From Candidatus Thiodiazotropha sp. (ex Epidulcina cf. delphinae) (GTDB lineage: Bacteria > Pseudomonadota > Gammaproteobacteria > Chromatiales > Chromatiaceae), in the NCBI GenBank assembly GCA_025656455.1, contig JAHXHS010000005.1, positions 1 to 64,000 on the forward strand: DNA of 64,000 nucleotides, written 5' to 3'. Under the pieces are notes generated by a model, which ran no database searches, was not told the origin of the DNA, and saw nothing but the letters and a program-made list of their open reading frames with translations. Shown in pieces: positions 7,816-19,779 of the stretch (within the stretch, counting starts at the first letter, position 1; the number at the start of each line of letters is the position of its first letter). Both the position numbers and the translations under genes were made by a program.

Positions 7816-8455
7816 GGCACCTCGCTTTCTTGTCGTGGAGGGTCCGATCGGTGTTGGAAAAACCAGTTTAGTGCATCGCCTGGCCGATCATTTCGGCAGC
7901 GAAATGCTCTTGGAAGGGGCGGAGGAGAACCCCTTCTTGCAGCGATTTTACGAAAACCCCCGGGAGGCGGCGCTTCCCGCACAGCTTTTTTTTCTATTTC
8001 AGCGCAGCCGCCAGTGGAACGGACTGTTGCAGGAGGATATGTTCCGTCAGCACCTGATCGCTGATTTCATGCTGGAAAAAGATCGGCTGTTCGCCCAAAT
8101 CAATCTCGACAGGGATGAGATGCAACTCTACGAACAGGTCTACGAGCGTTTGACGCTGCAAGCACCGCCCCCGGACCTGGTGGTCTATCTGCAGGCCCCG
8201 GCCGATATCCTCATCAAAAGAATCAGACAACGGGCGCGTCCTGAGGAGCGGGCCATCGAGCGGCGCTATCTTCAGCGACTGTGTGATGCCTACGCCGATT
8301 TTTTCTACTATTATGACCGTTCACCGCTATTGATCATCAATGCGGCGGAGATCAATCCGCTGCAGAGAGAGGAGGATTTTCGGCTGTTGCTGGCGCATAT
8401 TTCCCAGGTGGGGCCTGAACGGCGGTTTCTGAACCCGAGCGGATTGTCCCTGTGA
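7793..8455 (+). CDS. Deoxynucleoside kinase (deoxyadenosine/deoxyguanosine kinase family)
   Basis: 220 residues with a P-loop near the start (VEGPIGVGKTSL), a substrate-site segment EGAEENPFLQRFYENP, FFLFQRSRQWN, the conserved DLVVYLQAPADIL strand, and the lid motif RIRQRARPEER. This is the dNK/dGK-dAK family, which phosphorylates deoxynucleosides for salvage. It sits between folK and panB and overlaps folK, an arrangement seen in other gammaproteobacteria. Substrate preference cannot be read from the sequence. Confidence 0.85.
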   Translation: MVLNGCDEAPRFLVVEGPIGVGKTSLVHRLADHFGSEMLLEGAEENPFLQRFYENPREAALPAQLFFLFQRSRQWNGLLQEDMFRQHLIADFMLEKDRLFAQINLDRDEMQLYEQVYERLTLQAPPPDLVVYLQAPADILIKRIRQRARPEERAIERRYLQRLCDAYADFFYYYDRSPLLIINAAEINPLQREEDFRLLLAHISQVGPERRFLNPSGLSL

Positions 8456-8482
8456 CATGAACGATCTTCCCATCGAGGCCAA

Positions 8483-9283
8483 ATGACCAAACAAAACATT
8501 ACTGTCAGAAGCTTGCTTGAGATGAAATCGGCCGGCGAAAAGATCTGTGTATTGACCAGCTATGACGCCAGTTTCACCCACCTTATCGAAGCAGCGGGTG
8601 TCGAAGTGCTGCTGGTGGGTGACTCGCTTGGCATGGTGGTCCAGGGGCAGGAGAGCACCCTGCCGGTGACCCTGGACGAGATGATCTACCATACCCGCAA
8701 CGTGGCGCGTGCCAGGGAGTATGCGTTACTGGTTGCCGATATGCCGTTCATGAGCTATCGCTCACCCGGCCTGGCCATGGAATCCGCGGGTCGGCTGATG
8801 AAGGAGGGCGGCGCCCAGATGGTCAAGCTGGAGGGCGGCTCCGTCCAGTTGGAGACCGTTCGCCAGCTCGCTTCCCAGGGCATCCCTGTATGCGGACACC
8901 TGGGTCTGTTGCCGCAGTCGGTGCATAAACTCGGTGGATATCGGGTGCAGGGACGTGAGCAGGGGGATGCCTCCCGGATACGTGAAGATGCTCACTCGCT
9001 GCAAGAGGCAGGCGCCGATTTACTGGTGCTGGAGTGTGTGCCGGACCAACTGGCGGCACAGATCTCCAGCGAACTCGTCGTGCCGGTCATCGGAATCGGC
9101 GCCGGGGCGGCTTGCGACGGGCAGGTATTGGTGCTGTATGACATGCTGGGCATGAATCCCCATCCACCGCGGTTTGTGAAGAACTTTCTGCAATCGGGAC
9201 GGACCATCCAGGAGGCGTTGCGGGCCTATGTGGCTGAGGTGAAGAGCGGGGTGTTTCCAGCCGGGGAACAGAGTTTCAAATGA
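8483..9283 (+). CDS. panB: 3-methyl-2-oxobutanoate hydroxymethyltransferase
   Basis: First committed step of pantothenate synthesis: adds a hydroxymethyl group from methylenetetrahydrofolate to 2-oxoisovalerate. 266 residues with [20 protein letters not shown], the metal-site region [13 protein letters not shown], the [20 protein letters not shown] segment and [20 protein letters not shown]. Length is typical. The stop codon overlaps the panC start by four bases. Confidence 0.96.
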   Translation: MTKQNITVRSLLEMKSAGEKICVLTSYDASFTHLIEAAGVEVLLVGDSLGMVVQGQESTLPVTLDEMIYHTRNVARAREYALLVADMPFMSYRSPGLAMESAGRLMKEGGAQMVKLEGGSVQLETVRQLASQGIPVCGHLGLLPQSVHKLGGYRVQGREQGDASRIREDAHSLQEAGADLLVLECVPDQLAAQISSELVVPVIGIGAGAACDGQVLVLYDMLGMNPHPPRFVKNFLQSGRTIQEALRAYVAEVKSGVFPAGEQSFK

Positions 9284-10149
9284 GTGGTGAATTGGAGACG
9301 GTCTCAGATATCGAATCGTTACGAGAATGTATCCGGGGCTGGCGTAGCGCAGGGAAACGCATCGGATTCGTGCCTACCATGGGTAATCTCCACCAAGGGC
9401 ATTTGGCGTTGGTGAGAGAGGCTCAGCGCAAGTCGGACCGCTGTGTGGTGAGTCTGTTCGTGAATCCTATGCAGTTCGGTGCGGGGGAGGACTATGACAG
9501 CTATCCACGCACCTTGGAGCAGGATCGGGCCAAACTGCAGGATGCCGGTGTTGAACTGTTGTTCACCCCATCGGTCTCGGCCATCTATCCAGTGGGCGAG
9601 GATCAGCAGACACGTGTGGAAGTGCCGGGGATCTCCCATATCCTCTGTGGGGCCAGCCGGCCGCGTCACTTCGTCGGAGTCGCCACGATTGTCTGTAAAT
9701 TCTTCAATCTCGTGCAACCCGATCTGGCGGTATTCGGCGAAAAGGATTATCAACAGTTGATCGTGATTCGGCGCATGGTGGCTGATCTGGCCATCCCGGT
9801 CGATATCTTGGGATTGAGTACGGTCAGAGAGGCGGACGGGTTGGCAAAAAGCTCCAGAAACGGCTATCTCTCAGCCGATGAGCGGGCGCTCGCGCCGAAG
9901 CTGTATGAGACGCTGAGACTCACCGCCGAGGCATTGGCAGCAGGTGACAGGGATATTGAGCAGCTTGAGGCAAAGGGGCTGGAGAGGCTTCGAACGGCAG
10001 GTTTTCGCCCTGACTATTTCGCCATTCGGCGAGCCCATGACCTAGCCCCCGCGACTCGTCAGGATCATGCTTTGGTTATCCTGGCCGCAGCTTATTTGGG
10101 AACCACTAGGCTGATAGACAATCTAAATGCTGCAGAGCAGCATATATGA
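9280..10149 (+). CDS. panC: Pantothenate synthetase
   Basis: ATP-dependent condensation of pantoate and beta-alanine. 289 residues, with the nucleotidyl-transferase-like motif [16 protein letters not shown] (HxGH class), [10 protein letters not shown], the pantoate/beta-alanine region [19 protein letters not shown], and the KSSRNGYLS (KMSKS-like) loop. Translationally coupled to panB by an ATGA overlap. panD follows in the same direction and supplies beta-alanine. Confidence 0.96.
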   Translation: MSGELETVSDIESLRECIRGWRSAGKRIGFVPTMGNLHQGHLALVREAQRKSDRCVVSLFVNPMQFGAGEDYDSYPRTLEQDRAKLQDAGVELLFTPSVSAIYPVGEDQQTRVEVPGISHILCGASRPRHFVGVATIVCKFFNLVQPDLAVFGEKDYQQLIVIRRMVADLAIPVDILGLSTVREADGLAKSSRNGYLSADERALAPKLYETLRLTAEALAAGDRDIEQLEAKGLERLRTAGFRPDYFAIRRAHDLAPATRQDHALVILAAAYLGTTRLIDNLNAAEQHI

Positions 10150-10265
10150 TTGATAGGCGGGCCAAGATCACGGATAATCTGGTACTCTCTACCATCTGAA
10201 TGTTGTCGGATAGCCACATTCGGTCATTGGTGATAGATTTATTTATCCAAAAGGGCGTGAAATTC

Positions 10266-10649
10266 ATGCAGCTGACAGTCCTCAAGTGCAAGCTACATCG
10301 TGCATGCGTCACTCATTCCGAAGTGGATTATGAGGGTTCGTGCGCCATCGATGCCGAGTTGATGAAGTTGGCCGGCATCCATGAGTATGAGCAGATTCAG
10401 ATCTACAATGTGACCAATGGCGAACGCTTCACGACCTATGCCATTCTGGCCGAGGCGGGTTCGCGGGTGATTTCGGTCAATGGCGCCGCTGCGCACAAGG
10501 CGCAACCCGGCGATCGGGTGATCATCTGTGCCTACGCTGGTTTGGATGCCGGTGAGATGGAGCGTTTCAAACCCTCCCTGGTCTATCTCGACGAGCGCAA
10601 CGAGGTAATAGGCACAGGCGATTCCATCCCCATCCAGGCAGCTTATTAA
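10266..10649 (+). CDS. panD: Aspartate 1-decarboxylase (pyruvoyl enzyme precursor)
   Basis: Converts aspartate to beta-alanine. The 127-residue proenzyme starts [20 protein letters not shown] and contains the self-cleavage site YEG-SCAID at Gly24-Ser25, which generates the pyruvoyl group. Conserved [10 protein letters not shown] and the [20 protein letters not shown] end are present. The ATG at 10266 gives the family length; the frame extends 22 codons upstream without homology. The stop codon lies inside one arm of a perfect hairpin, see 10644-10680. Confidence 0.95.
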   Translation: MQLTVLKCKLHRACVTHSEVDYEGSCAIDAELMKLAGIHEYEQIQIYNVTNGERFTTYAILAEAGSRVISVNGAAAHKAQPGDRVIICAYAGLDAGEMERFKPSLVYLDERNEVIGTGDSIPIQAAY

Positions 10650-10680
10650 CCCGGCGACCTATTTGGTCGCCGGGTTAATA
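10644..10680 (+). terminator. Perfect 16-bp hairpin at the end of panD (solo family C palindrome)
   Basis: TATTAACCCGGCGACC, a TATTT loop, and the exact complementary arm. The panD TAA stop is within the left arm. The arms equal the outer ends of the family C element at 28900-29625, so this looks like a minimal palindromic derivative now serving as a transcription end. There is no long T tract after it, so efficiency as a rho-independent terminator is uncertain. Confidence 0.6.
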
Positions 10681-10909
10681 GCATCACGCTTGATTACGAA
10701 TAGACGGTAAAAAAAGATCCAAGCCGCGAATGAACGCGAATCACCGCCAATAGGGCGCGAATGGTTCACGGTGCATTGCAAAGATAGCCTCATCTCGTGC
10801 CAAAAAAATCTATCCTGTTTCACGGCATGATTGCCTCAACGACATAGATCCTAAAAAATTGGCGGCTTTTTGCGGTGATTGGGGTCCATTTGTGGCAATC
10901 TGCTTAAAC

Positions 10910-11041
10910 CTAGAATCCTCAGTTGACCGCTCCAACGTGAAGGTATGGTGCTGATATGAAAGCGGTAAGTATCGACTTGCCCTTTCACCGCCCCGCACCC
11001 CCGCAAACGCACACTTCACCCCGTCCAACTGAGGATTCTAG
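10910..11041. repeat. Family B inverted-repeat element (132 bp, CTAG-bounded)
   Basis: Starts CTAGAATCCTCAGTTG and ends CAACTGAGGATTCTAG, a perfect 16-bp terminal inverted repeat; flanking bases extend the symmetry. It lies in the panD-glgA gap (10650-11068), which holds no gene. A diverged partial copy occurs at 26956-27020. Confidence 0.75.
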
Positions 11042-11068
11042 GTTAAACTGTGACTTCAACCGAAGGCC

Positions 11069-12532
11069 CTACAGGCCAGGATCGTCGATGGCTGTCTGGT
11101 AGAGTTCCATATAGTGCTGGGCGCTGGCTTCCCAGCTGAAATCCTGTTGCATGCCGGTGCGGGCAAGGATCTCCCAGTCGGTCGTTGAGCGTCGATAAAA
11201 ATTGATGGCATGTTCCACCGCTCCCCAGAGACTGTCGCCGTCGGCATTGTCGAAAACGAACCCGGTTGCCTTTCCGTTTGCCAATGTGGACGGGTTGACA
11301 TCGATGACCGTGTCGGCCAGACCTCCGGTGCGGCGCACGATGGGCACCGTGCCGTATCTCAGGCTGTACATCTGATTCAAGCCGCAAGGTTCAAACCGGG
11401 AAGGCATGATAAAGCAGTCGCTCCCGGCCTCGATGCGATGGGACAGACCCTCGTTATAGCCGATGACGACGCCGATGCGGCTGTGGTAGCGGTTGCTGAT
11501 CTTCTGCAGCGCATGTTCCAGGTCTTTGTCCCCCGAGCCCAGCATCACCACCTGAGAGCCGGAATCCATGATGCCCGGCAGGGCCTGCAGGATCAGATCC
11601 ACGCCTTTCTGATCCACTAGTCTGCCGATGTAGCCGAAGAGTTGGATGTGTTCGTCCTCCGGCAGGCCGTATTCCCGCTGTAGCGCCAGTTTGTTCCGGC
11701 GTTTGGCCGCGAAGTTCTCCAGCGAAAAAACAGCCGGGATGTGGTGATCGCCTTGCGGATCCCAGGCATGATAATCGATGCCGTTGAGGACACCGCTGAA
11801 ATGGCTCTCGCGGTGGATCAGCAGGCCCTCGAGTCCGTAGCCGAACTCAGCGGTCTTGATCTCATCGGCATAGGTGGGACTGACGGTATTCACCCGGTCT
11901 GACAGGGCAATGCCGCCCTTGATGAACGAGAGCTGGTCGTGGAATTCGAGTGCACGGTATGACCAGAGATGGCCGGGCAGCCCGAGGCGGAGAAAGGTGG
12001 CATGATCGAAAAGCCCTTGATAGGCAAGATTGTGGATGGTGAACAGCGTCGCCGGGCGGTTCTCCTCATTCAGCAGCAGCGGGGCGATCAGGCCGGTCTG
12101 CCAGTCGTTGGCATGTACCACGTCGGGTTGCCAGTCGAGGCCGCCCCGGTTCAGGGCCACAGACGCCGCGGCGCGGCAAAACAGGGTGAAGCGTTCAGCA
12201 TTATCAGGCCAGTTCAAGCCTTCCGGCGAGAGATAGGGGTTGCCGGGACGATCGAATCGATGCGGGGCATCGACCACATACAGCGGTACCTGGTGGGGGC
12301 CGCAGCTGCCCTGGAGCAGGTTTACCGGTGCGCTTTCCCCGGGCAATTTCAGTTGTCCCATCGGTTGCAGGTCATCTGCCTTGTTCAGTACGTCGGGATA
12401 GCCGGGTACGATCAAGCGGCAATCCTGGTCTATGTGGTTGAGGGCGACGGGCAGGCTGCCGGCGACATCGGCGAGTCCTCCCGTCTTGATCAAAGGAGTG
12501 ACTTCGCTGCTGGCGAAGAGGATCTTCATCAA
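11069..12532 (-). CDS. glgA: Glycogen synthase (ADP-glucose dependent)
   Basis: GT5 enzyme extending alpha-1,4-glucan from ADP-glucose. 487 residues. The N-terminus has KILFASSEVTPLIKTGGLAD, whose KTGGLAD binds ADP-glucose; the second half has FGYIGRLVDQKGVDLILQAL, the catalytic-lobe PSRFEPCGLNQMYSLRYGT with the catalytic glutamate, and RRTGGLADTV, the C-terminal nucleotide site. It is divergent from pgi. With glgB, glgC, the GH57 gene and malQ it makes a near-complete glycogen synthesis and remodelling set; no glycogen phosphorylase or glgX is seen here. Confidence 0.96.
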   Translation of the reverse strand: MMKILFASSEVTPLIKTGGLADVAGSLPVALNHIDQDCRLIVPGYPDVLNKADDLQPMGQLKLPGESAPVNLLQGSCGPHQVPLYVVDAPHRFDRPGNPYLSPEGLNWPDNAERFTLFCRAAASVALNRGGLDWQPDVVHANDWQTGLIAPLLLNEENRPATLFTIHNLAYQGLFDHATFLRLGLPGHLWSYRALEFHDQLSFIKGGIALSDRVNTVSPTYADEIKTAEFGYGLEGLLIHRESHFSGVLNGIDYHAWDPQGDHHIPAVFSLENFAAKRRNKLALQREYGLPEDEHIQLFGYIGRLVDQKGVDLILQALPGIMDSGSQVVMLGSGDKDLEHALQKISNRYHSRIGVVIGYNEGLSHRIEAGSDCFIMPSRFEPCGLNQMYSLRYGTVPIVRRTGGLADTVIDVNPSTLANGKATGFVFDNADGDSLWGAVEHAINFYRRSTTDWEILARTGMQQDFSWEASAQHYMELYQTAIDDPGL

Positions 12533-12714
12533 TTGTTGTTATCCTTGTCGGTCGATATATGCCAATGTAATCACTTTTTCGTTTAACATCGCAACTCTGC
12601 GATGTGTTAGCTTATGCGGTAGCTTGGAACCAGCAGGGTGTCTTCATACCATTTACCCGCCCGCTTGCTTAAGTAAAACGCAAAAGATACATAAGTTTAC
12701 AGAATGTTTCGATC

Positions 12715-14361
12715 ATGACAGAGATAAATCAGACGGATGAATGGGCTGCGCTCATTAAGCATTGGAGCGAGATTGAGCCGCTGCAGATGCGCGACCTGTT
12801 TCAGGAGGGAGCGGAAAGATCGGAACAGATGAGTATCAGGCAGTGCGGGATACTGCTCGACTATTCGAAAAACCGGATAACCACAAGAACCATGAAGCTG
12901 CTACTTGCCTTGGCCCAGGCGGCGGACGTGGATGGATGGCGCCGGCGCATGTTTTCCGGTGAGCGGCTGAATATCACGGAGAATCGTGCGGTACTGCATG
13001 TGGCCCTGAGGAATCGCAGTGGCCTCCCCATCTGGTTCGATGGCGAGGATGTGATGCCAGGGGTGAATGCGGTGCTTGAGAAGATGGGGGCATTCTCCGA
13101 ATCGGTTCGTTCAGGTGAGTGGAAGGGATTCACGGGCAAGCCGATCACCGACGTGGTCAATATCGGCATAGGGGGTTCAAATCTCGGCCCCTTGATGGTT
13201 TGCGAGGCGCTGAAGCACTACCAGAAACCCGACTTACGGCTACATTTCGTCTCCAATGTGGACAGCACCCATATCCTCGAGACGGTCAAGCCTTTGAATC
13301 CGGAGACGACGCTTTTCATTGTCGCTTCCAAGACCTTCACCACCCAGGAGACCTTGACCAATGCCCATACTGCACGGGATTGGCTGCTTGGCAGGCTGAA
13401 GGACGAGGCGGCGGTGGCGAGCCATTTCGTGGCCATCTCCATCAACCATGAGAAGGTGTCTGAGTTCGGTATCGATATCGCCAATATGTTCGAATTCTGG
13501 GACTGGGTCGGTGGCCGCTACTCCCTTTGGTCGGCCATCGGATTGCCGATTGCCCTGGCTATCGGCATGCAGCGATTCTACGAACTGCTACAGGGCGCCA
13601 ACGAGATGGATGAACATTTCCTGCATGCGGATCTTTCGGAAAACATGCCGGTGATCATGGCGCTGCTGGGTATCTGGTATGCGGATTTCGCCCAAGCGCG
13701 CACCCACGCCATACTGCCCTATGACCAATTTCTGCGCTACCTGCCCGATTATCTGCAGCAGGCGGATATGGAGAGTAACGGTAAGCGGGTCACCCGTTTC
13801 GGGCGTCCTGTCAGCTATCCGACCGGGCCGGTGATTTGGGGTACGGCCGGTACAGATGGGCAGCATGCCTTCTATCAGCTGATCCATCAGGGAACACAAA
13901 TGATTCCCTGTGACTTCATCATTCCGGTCAACAGTCATAACGAATCCGGCGATCACCATCACAAGCTGTTCGCCAACTGTCTGGCGCAGACCGAGGCCTT
14001 GATGAAAGGCAAGACACGCACGGAAGCGCGCGAGGAGATGGAGCAGGCCGGTTTAGCGCCTGAGAAGATCGTCGATCTGTTGCCCCACAGGATTTTCCCC
14101 GGCAACCGGCCCACCAATTCCCTGCTGATCGATAAGATAACCCCCTCACGCCTGGGTTCGCTGATTGCCCTCTATGAGCATAAGATCTTTGTGCAGGGCG
14201 TCATCTGGCAGGTCAACTCCTTCGATCAATGGGGTGTGGAGCTGGGCAAGCAGTTGGCAGGCGTCATACTGCCTGAGTTGTTGGATGTGAACAGATCGTC
14301 GACCCACGACAGCTCCACCCGTGGCTTGATCACCTATTTTCACCGCCACAGGAGAAAATAA
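12715..14361 (+). CDS. pgi: Glucose-6-phosphate isomerase
   Basis: Interconverts glucose-6-phosphate and fructose-6-phosphate. 548 residues, the usual length for the large bacterial form. Visible signatures are [55 protein letters not shown] and [16 protein letters not shown]. Located between glgA (divergent) and glgB (convergent), it links gluconeogenic hexose phosphate to glycogen synthesis. Confidence 0.97.
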   Translation: MTEINQTDEWAALIKHWSEIEPLQMRDLFQEGAERSEQMSIRQCGILLDYSKNRITTRTMKLLLALAQAADVDGWRRRMFSGERLNITENRAVLHVALRNRSGLPIWFDGEDVMPGVNAVLEKMGAFSESVRSGEWKGFTGKPITDVVNIGIGGSNLGPLMVCEALKHYQKPDLRLHFVSNVDSTHILETVKPLNPETTLFIVASKTFTTQETLTNAHTARDWLLGRLKDEAAVASHFVAISINHEKVSEFGIDIANMFEFWDWVGGRYSLWSAIGLPIALAIGMQRFYELLQGANEMDEHFLHADLSENMPVIMALLGIWYADFAQARTHAILPYDQFLRYLPDYLQQADMESNGKRVTRFGRPVSYPTGPVIWGTAGTDGQHAFYQLIHQGTQMIPCDFIIPVNSHNESGDHHHKLFANCLAQTEALMKGKTRTEAREEMEQAGLAPEKIVDLLPHRIFPGNRPTNSLLIDKITPSRLGSLIALYEHKIFVQGVIWQVNSFDQWGVELGKQLAGVILPELLDVNRSSTHDSSTRGLITYFHRHRRK

Positions 14362-14414
14362 GCGACTTCATCTTGCATCGTTACCGGCAGATAAAGGCAT
14401 AATCTACTCAAAAC

Positions 14415-16598
14415 TCAAAATTCTTTCTGTAGGATTATCGCCCCAAGCGGCGGCAAGGTCAGGTTGATCGACTGGTCACGTCCCATCCATGAGGTTTCTT
14501 CAGAGGCCAGGGGGGGACCGTTACCCATGTTGCTGCCGCCGTAAAATTCCGAATCCGAGTTCATGATCTCCCGGTAGATCCCCGCGTGGTTCACGCCGAT
14601 ACGGTAGTCTTCTCTCGGTACGGGGGTGAAGTTGAGCACCACCAGCAACTCCCTGCCGTCCCTGTCTTTGCGTAGATAGCTGAGAATCGATTGCGAACTG
14701 TCGTGGCAGTCGATCCAGTCGAAGCCAGGGTATTCGAACTCGATCTGGTGCAGTGCCGGAAGCGCTTTGTAGAGCTGGTTGAGATCGGTCAAAAGGGTGG
14801 TGATTCCCTGGTGATAAGGGTGCTCCTGCTGGGACCAATCCAGCGCATCGTCATCGCTCCACTCCCGTCCCTGTGCGAATTCGCAGCCCATGAAGAGCAG
14901 TTTCTTGCCGGGATAGGTGTACATATAGGTATAGAGAAGGCGCAGGTTGGCGAACTTCTGCCACTCGTCTCCAGGCATCTTGTCGAGCATCGAGCCCTTG
15001 CCGTGGACTACCTCGTCATGGGAGAAGGGCAGTACGAAGTTTTCGGTGAAGGCATACAACAGGCCAAAGGTAAGCAGGTCATGATGATAGTGTCGATAGA
15101 TCGGATCCTGGGACATATAGGAGAGGGTGTCGTGCATCCAGCCCATATTCCATTTCATGCTGAAACCCAGGCCGCCAAGCCAGGTGGGGCGTGAGACCTG
15201 CGGCCAGGCAGTCGACTCTTCGGCAATCATCAGCGTGCCGGGGTGGAGATCGTGGGTGACGCTGTTGAGTTCACGAAGGAAGTCGACAGCCTCCAGGTTT
15301 TCTCGTCCGCCATACTGATTCGGCACCCAGTCACCGGGTTCACGGGAGTAGTCGAGATAGAGCATGGAGGCCACGGCATCCACTCGCAGACCGTCGATGT
15401 GGAACTCCTCAAGCCAATAGATCGCACTGGAGATCAGGAAGTTACGCACCTCGTTGCGGCCGAAGTTAAAGATCAACGTACCCCAGTCCCGGTGTTCCCC
15501 CTTGCGGGGGTCCTGGTGCTCATAGAGCGCCGAGCCGTCGAATTGGGCCAGCGCATGGCGATCCCTCGGAAAATGGGCGGGTACCCAGTCGAGCAGCACG
15601 CCGATACCGTTTCGATGTAGGTGATCGACGAAATAACGAAAGTCGTCCGGTGTGCCGAAGCGGCTGGTGGGGGCGAAATAGCCGGTGGTCTGATAGCCCC
15701 ATGAGCCATCCAGGGGATGCTCTGTGATCGGCAGGAGTTCAATGTGGGTGAAGCCGATACGCTTGACATGATTGCAAAGCTGGTGAGCGATCTCTCGGTA
15801 GTTCAGGAATTCACCCTGTTGATCCCTGCGCCAGGAACCGAGATGGATTTCGTAGACCGACATCGGCTGCTGTTGCCAGTTGATGGTGGCCCGGCTCTGC
15901 ATCCACCCCTCGTCGCGCCAAACGTATTCACTTTCGTGGACCACGATAGCGGCCGTTTCCGGTCGGCATTGAAACTGGTTTCCATAGGGGTCGGTTCGCA
16001 GGGAGATATGACCCTCCTGGGCGCGGATTTCGAATTTATAGAGGGCTCCGACCTCGAGGCCGGGAATGAACAGTTCCCAGACCCCGGATCCACCCCGCGA
16101 GCGCATGGGGTGGGCGCGGCCATCCCATTGATTGAAAGTTCCGACTATCGATACCCGGGTTGCATTCGGTGCCCAGACCGCGAACAGTATTCCCCCTATC
16201 CCGTCTGCCTGATGCGGGTGGGAACCAAAGAACCGGTAAGCATGACGGTGCTTGCCCTCACTGAACAGGTGGATATCGAATTCCGGCAGTTGGGGAGGAA
16301 AGCAGTAGGGGTCGTAGGATTGGTGGGTATGGCCGTATTTGTCCTGCCATTCGAGCAGATAGCGCTCGCTCACTTGGTCGGCGGGTATTTCCAACTCGAA
16401 GAAATCGGTTCCATCGTTGCGCAGCAGCTCCTGGCGGTTTTCCTGTAACATGACTTTTTCCGCCAGCGGCATAAACACCCGTATACGGCAGACGTCACCG
16501 TTAACGTGCCGGCCGAGCACTTCGAACGGGTCGTGGTGACGAGCATCGATAATTCGCTGTAATGCCTCTGGGATAGTGTTTGTCATTCGATCTGTCAT
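14415..16598 (-). CDS. glgB: 1,4-alpha-glucan branching enzyme
   Basis: GH13 enzyme introducing alpha-1,6 branches. From the ATG at 16598 the protein is 727 residues, matching the usual 728; the frame continues upstream to 16709 but that part looks non-native. Order: N-terminal CBM48-like domain ([20 protein letters not shown]), then the GH13 barrel with [36 protein letters not shown] carrying the nucleophile Asp, [16 protein letters not shown] with the acid Glu, and [15 protein letters not shown] with the third acidic residue. Convergent with pgi, divergent from glgC. Confidence 0.96.
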   Translation of the reverse strand: MTDRMTNTIPEALQRIIDARHHDPFEVLGRHVNGDVCRIRVFMPLAEKVMLQENRQELLRNDGTDFFELEIPADQVSERYLLEWQDKYGHTHQSYDPYCFPPQLPEFDIHLFSEGKHRHAYRFFGSHPHQADGIGGILFAVWAPNATRVSIVGTFNQWDGRAHPMRSRGGSGVWELFIPGLEVGALYKFEIRAQEGHISLRTDPYGNQFQCRPETAAIVVHESEYVWRDEGWMQSRATINWQQQPMSVYEIHLGSWRRDQQGEFLNYREIAHQLCNHVKRIGFTHIELLPITEHPLDGSWGYQTTGYFAPTSRFGTPDDFRYFVDHLHRNGIGVLLDWVPAHFPRDRHALAQFDGSALYEHQDPRKGEHRDWGTLIFNFGRNEVRNFLISSAIYWLEEFHIDGLRVDAVASMLYLDYSREPGDWVPNQYGGRENLEAVDFLRELNSVTHDLHPGTLMIAEESTAWPQVSRPTWLGGLGFSMKWNMGWMHDTLSYMSQDPIYRHYHHDLLTFGLLYAFTENFVLPFSHDEVVHGKGSMLDKMPGDEWQKFANLRLLYTYMYTYPGKKLLFMGCEFAQGREWSDDDALDWSQQEHPYHQGITTLLTDLNQLYKALPALHQIEFEYPGFDWIDCHDSSQSILSYLRKDRDGRELLVVLNFTPVPREDYRIGVNHAGIYREIMNSDSEFYGGSNMGNGPPLASEETSWMGRDQSINLTLPPLGAIILQKEF

Positions 16599-16754
16599 AG
16601 TCTGAGAAAACCAACTTCTCTTGGTACGCCTTGAAGGGAACATGATGTTAACATAGCCTGTGTCCTGTCTCACAAATACCTTGCCTATCGGCAAAACAGG
16701 ACAGTTCATAACTTGGATAAATTATGGCCCTGACCAGCCGATGAGGAGCATTTG

Positions 16755-18020
16755 ATGACCGACCAGAGTCCGCGTTTTGTCAGCCGTCTGACTCGAAACA
16801 CCTTGGCGTTGATTCTGGCCGGGGGACGTGGTTCCAGACTCAAGCACTTGACCAAATGGCGATCCAAGCCGGCAGTGCCCTTTGGGGGCAAGTTCAGAAT
16901 CGTGGATTTTCCTCTTTCCAACTGCATCAACTCAGGCATACGCCGGGTGGGTGTGTTGACTCAGTACAAGGCCCACTCCCTGCTCCTGCACATCCAGCGC
17001 GGTTGGGGGTTCCTGCGAGGAGAGTTCGGCGAGTTCGTTGAGTTGCTGCCCGCCCAGCAGCGTATCGAAAGCAGTTGGTACGAAGGGACCGCCGACGCGG
17101 TCTATCAAAATCTGGATATCCTGCGCAGTCACAACCCGGATTATGTGCTGATCTTGGCCGGTGACCACATCTATAAGATGGACTATGGCACCATGATCGC
17201 CGAGCATGTGGAATCCGGCGCCGATATGACCGTCGGATGTCTCACCGTCGATCTGGAAAGCGCCAGGGAGTTCGGTGTCATGACCGTCGACGCGGAAAAC
17301 TGGGTGATCGGTTTTCATGAAAAACCCGCCCATCCGAAACCGATTCCCGGGCAGGATAGCGTGGCCCTGGCCTCCATGGGAATCTATGTCTTCAATCGGA
17401 AATTTCTATTTGAACAGTTGATCAAGGATGCGGATACCCCCGACTCGTCGCACGATTTCGGCAAGGACATCATTCCCCGGGTAATCGAGAAGTATCGTGT
17501 ACTCGCCTATCGCTTCAAGGATACCACCAGCGGCAAACAGGCCTATTGGCGCGATGTGGGCACCGTCGATGCCTTTTGGACGGCGAATCTGGAGCTTATC
17601 GGTGTCACGCCACCACTCAATCTCTATGACCGCAGTTGGCCGATCTGGACCTACCAGGAGCAGTTGCCGCCGGCCAAGTTCGTCTTCGATGATGAAGAGC
17701 GCAGGGGTATGGCGGTGGATTCGATGGTCTCCGGCGGCTGTGTCATCTCCGGGGCGAAGGTAACGAACTCGTTGCTGTTTTCCAATGTGCGGGTCAACTC
17801 CTATAGCGAAGTGAATGAAACGGTGGTGTTGCCGGATGTGAATATCGGCCGTAACTGTCAGATCAGCAGAGCGGTCATCGATCGGGGTTGCGACATTCCC
17901 GAGGGCACCAATATCGGTGAAGATCCGGTTGCGGATGCGGAGCGCTTTTATGTCAGTGAGAAAGGCATCGTACTGGTAACGCCGGAGATGCTGGGCCAGG
18001 TCATTCACCATGTCCGTTAG
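16755..18020 (+). CDS. glgC: Glucose-1-phosphate adenylyltransferase
   Basis: Produces ADP-glucose, the regulated step of glycogen synthesis. 421 residues. Motifs: [38 protein letters not shown]-type activator and substrate region, [32 protein letters not shown] and a C-terminal left-handed beta-helix ([19 protein letters not shown]). The ATG at 16755 follows GAGGAG at good spacing. First gene of glgC-GH57-malQ; its end overlaps the GH57 gene by 11 bases. Confidence 0.96.
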   Translation: MTDQSPRFVSRLTRNTLALILAGGRGSRLKHLTKWRSKPAVPFGGKFRIVDFPLSNCINSGIRRVGVLTQYKAHSLLLHIQRGWGFLRGEFGEFVELLPAQQRIESSWYEGTADAVYQNLDILRSHNPDYVLILAGDHIYKMDYGTMIAEHVESGADMTVGCLTVDLESAREFGVMTVDAENWVIGFHEKPAHPKPIPGQDSVALASMGIYVFNRKFLFEQLIKDADTPDSSHDFGKDIIPRVIEKYRVLAYRFKDTTSGKQAYWRDVGTVDAFWTANLELIGVTPPLNLYDRSWPIWTYQEQLPPAKFVFDDEERRGMAVDSMVSGGCVISGAKVTNSLLFSNVRVNSYSEVNETVVLPDVNIGRNCQISRAVIDRGCDIPEGTNIGEDPVADAERFYVSEKGIVLVTPEMLGQVIHHVR

Positions 18021-19731
18021 CGAAGAACAAGAACACGACGACCGTCTGCAGGTGGTCTTTTGTTGGCATATGCATCAGCCTTACTATAAGGGGCCAGAGG
18101 ATAGCGACTACCTTCTGCCTTGGGTCTATCTGCACGGTATGAAGGATTACGCGGATATGGTGGCGCATCTGGAGCATGTGCCAGAGGCCAAGGCGGTGGT
18201 CAATTTCGCACCGGTGCTGCTGGAGCAGATCGACGACTATTCCGATCAGATCGAGGCCTGGCTGGAGAGAGGCACGCTGATACGGGACCCGCTGCTGGCC
18301 GCCCTGGCGGGTCCCGGCCTGCCGGTGGATGTCGAATCCCGCAAGGATCTGATTTCCGCCTGCTTGCGGGCAAACGAGAACCGTCTCGTCAGGCGTTTCA
18401 AACATTTCAGCGAATTAGCCGCCTTGGCCAAGCACGCCTTGGAGAACGAGGCGATGATCCCCTATCTCAACGATCAGTATCTGATCGATCTATTGGTCTG
18501 GTACCACCTGGCCTGGGTTGGTGAGTGTCTGCGCATGAACGATATCTGCATACGCTCCCTGCAGGCCAAGGGGCATGGCTATACCAGCGATGACCGGCGG
18601 CGCTTGATGGAGATGATCTGGGAGACGCTCAACGGTCTTACCTACCGCTACGCCGCCTTGGCCAAGCGAGGCCAGGTGGAGCTCTCCATGACGCCCTATG
18701 CCCATCCGATCATGCCGTTGCTGATCGACATGAATGCCGGTAGAGAGGCGTTGCCCAGCATCCACATGCCCCATCTGGAGCACTACCCGGGAGGGGAGTC
18801 CCGCGCCCGCTGGCATGTTCGCAAGGGTCTAGAGGTGTTTGAAAAACATTTCGGTTTTCGGCCAAAAGGCTGCTGGCCCTCCGAAGGGGGGGTGAGTGAA
18901 GCTACGTTGAAGATGCTAGAGGAAGAGGGGTTCACCTGGGCGGCGACGGGTCAGCAGGTGCTGAGCAACAGCCTCATGGCCGGTGGCGGCGACTCCCCGT
19001 TGCCGGACAATTGGGTGCATACCGCCTACTCAGTGCATGAAGGGCATCTCAACATGTACTTCCGCGATGACGGGCTGTCCGATTTGATCGGCTTCACCTA
19101 TGGCGAGTGGCATGCCGATGACGCAGTCGGCGATCTGATCAATCATCTGCTCAACATTGCCGATGCCTGTGAAGACAATCCCGACGCCGTGGTCTCCATT
19201 ATCATGGACGGGGAGAATGCCTGGGAGTATTACCCCTATAATGGCAGCTATTTTCTCAACGCCATGTATAAGAGGCTTGCGCAGCACCCACGGCTGCGTC
19301 TGTCTACCTTCTCCGAAGTGTCGGCGCGGCAGAAGAACAGGACGCCAAGGCTTTCCAAGCTGGTGGCAGGCAGTTGGGTCTATGGAACCTTCACGACCTG
19401 GATAGGGGACAAGGACAAGAACCGCGCCTGGGATATGTTGGGCGAGGCGAAAAAGATCTACGATAAAGCGCTGGCGAGCAAGGCGTTTACACCCGAACAG
19501 ATCCGGGAACTGGAGAAGCAGTTGGCTATCTGCGAGGGTTCCGACTGGTTCTGGTGGTTTGGCGATTACAATCCGGGCGCAACCGTGAGCGATTTCGAGC
19601 AGCTCTTTCGCAGCCAGTTGACCCATCTCTTCGATCTGCTGGATGAACCCAAACCGGCCTATCTCTCCGAGGTTTTTGCCGTAGGGAGTGGGGACCCCTC
19701 GCTGGGAGGAGTGATGAAAAAAAATGACTGA
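18010..19731 (+). CDS. Glycoside hydrolase family 57 protein
   Basis: 573 residues. The GH57 motifs are seen in order: the N-terminal CWHMHQPYY, the nucleophile region [18 protein letters not shown] with the Glu in WPSEGG, and [17 protein letters not shown] with the acid Asp. GH57 enzymes act on alpha-glucans as amylases, glucanotransferases or branching enzymes; which activity applies here cannot be decided. Overlap with glgC and closeness to malQ point to glycogen remodelling. No signal peptide, so cytoplasmic. Confidence 0.88.
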   Translation: MSVSEEQEHDDRLQVVFCWHMHQPYYKGPEDSDYLLPWVYLHGMKDYADMVAHLEHVPEAKAVVNFAPVLLEQIDDYSDQIEAWLERGTLIRDPLLAALAGPGLPVDVESRKDLISACLRANENRLVRRFKHFSELAALAKHALENEAMIPYLNDQYLIDLLVWYHLAWVGECLRMNDICIRSLQAKGHGYTSDDRRRLMEMIWETLNGLTYRYAALAKRGQVELSMTPYAHPIMPLLIDMNAGREALPSIHMPHLEHYPGGESRARWHVRKGLEVFEKHFGFRPKGCWPSEGGVSEATLKMLEEEGFTWAATGQQVLSNSLMAGGGDSPLPDNWVHTAYSVHEGHLNMYFRDDGLSDLIGFTYGEWHADDAVGDLINHLLNIADACEDNPDAVVSIIMDGENAWEYYPYNGSYFLNAMYKRLAQHPRLRLSTFSEVSARQKNRTPRLSKLVAGSWVYGTFTTWIGDKDKNRAWDMLGEAKKIYDKALASKAFTPEQIRELEKQLAICEGSDWFWWFGDYNPGATVSDFEQLFRSQLTHLFDLLDEPKPAYLSEVFAVGSGDPSLGGVMKKND

Positions 19732-19779
19732 CAGGATGCCAGGCAAGCCGATGTGGACAGACACCGGTGAGAAAACCCG

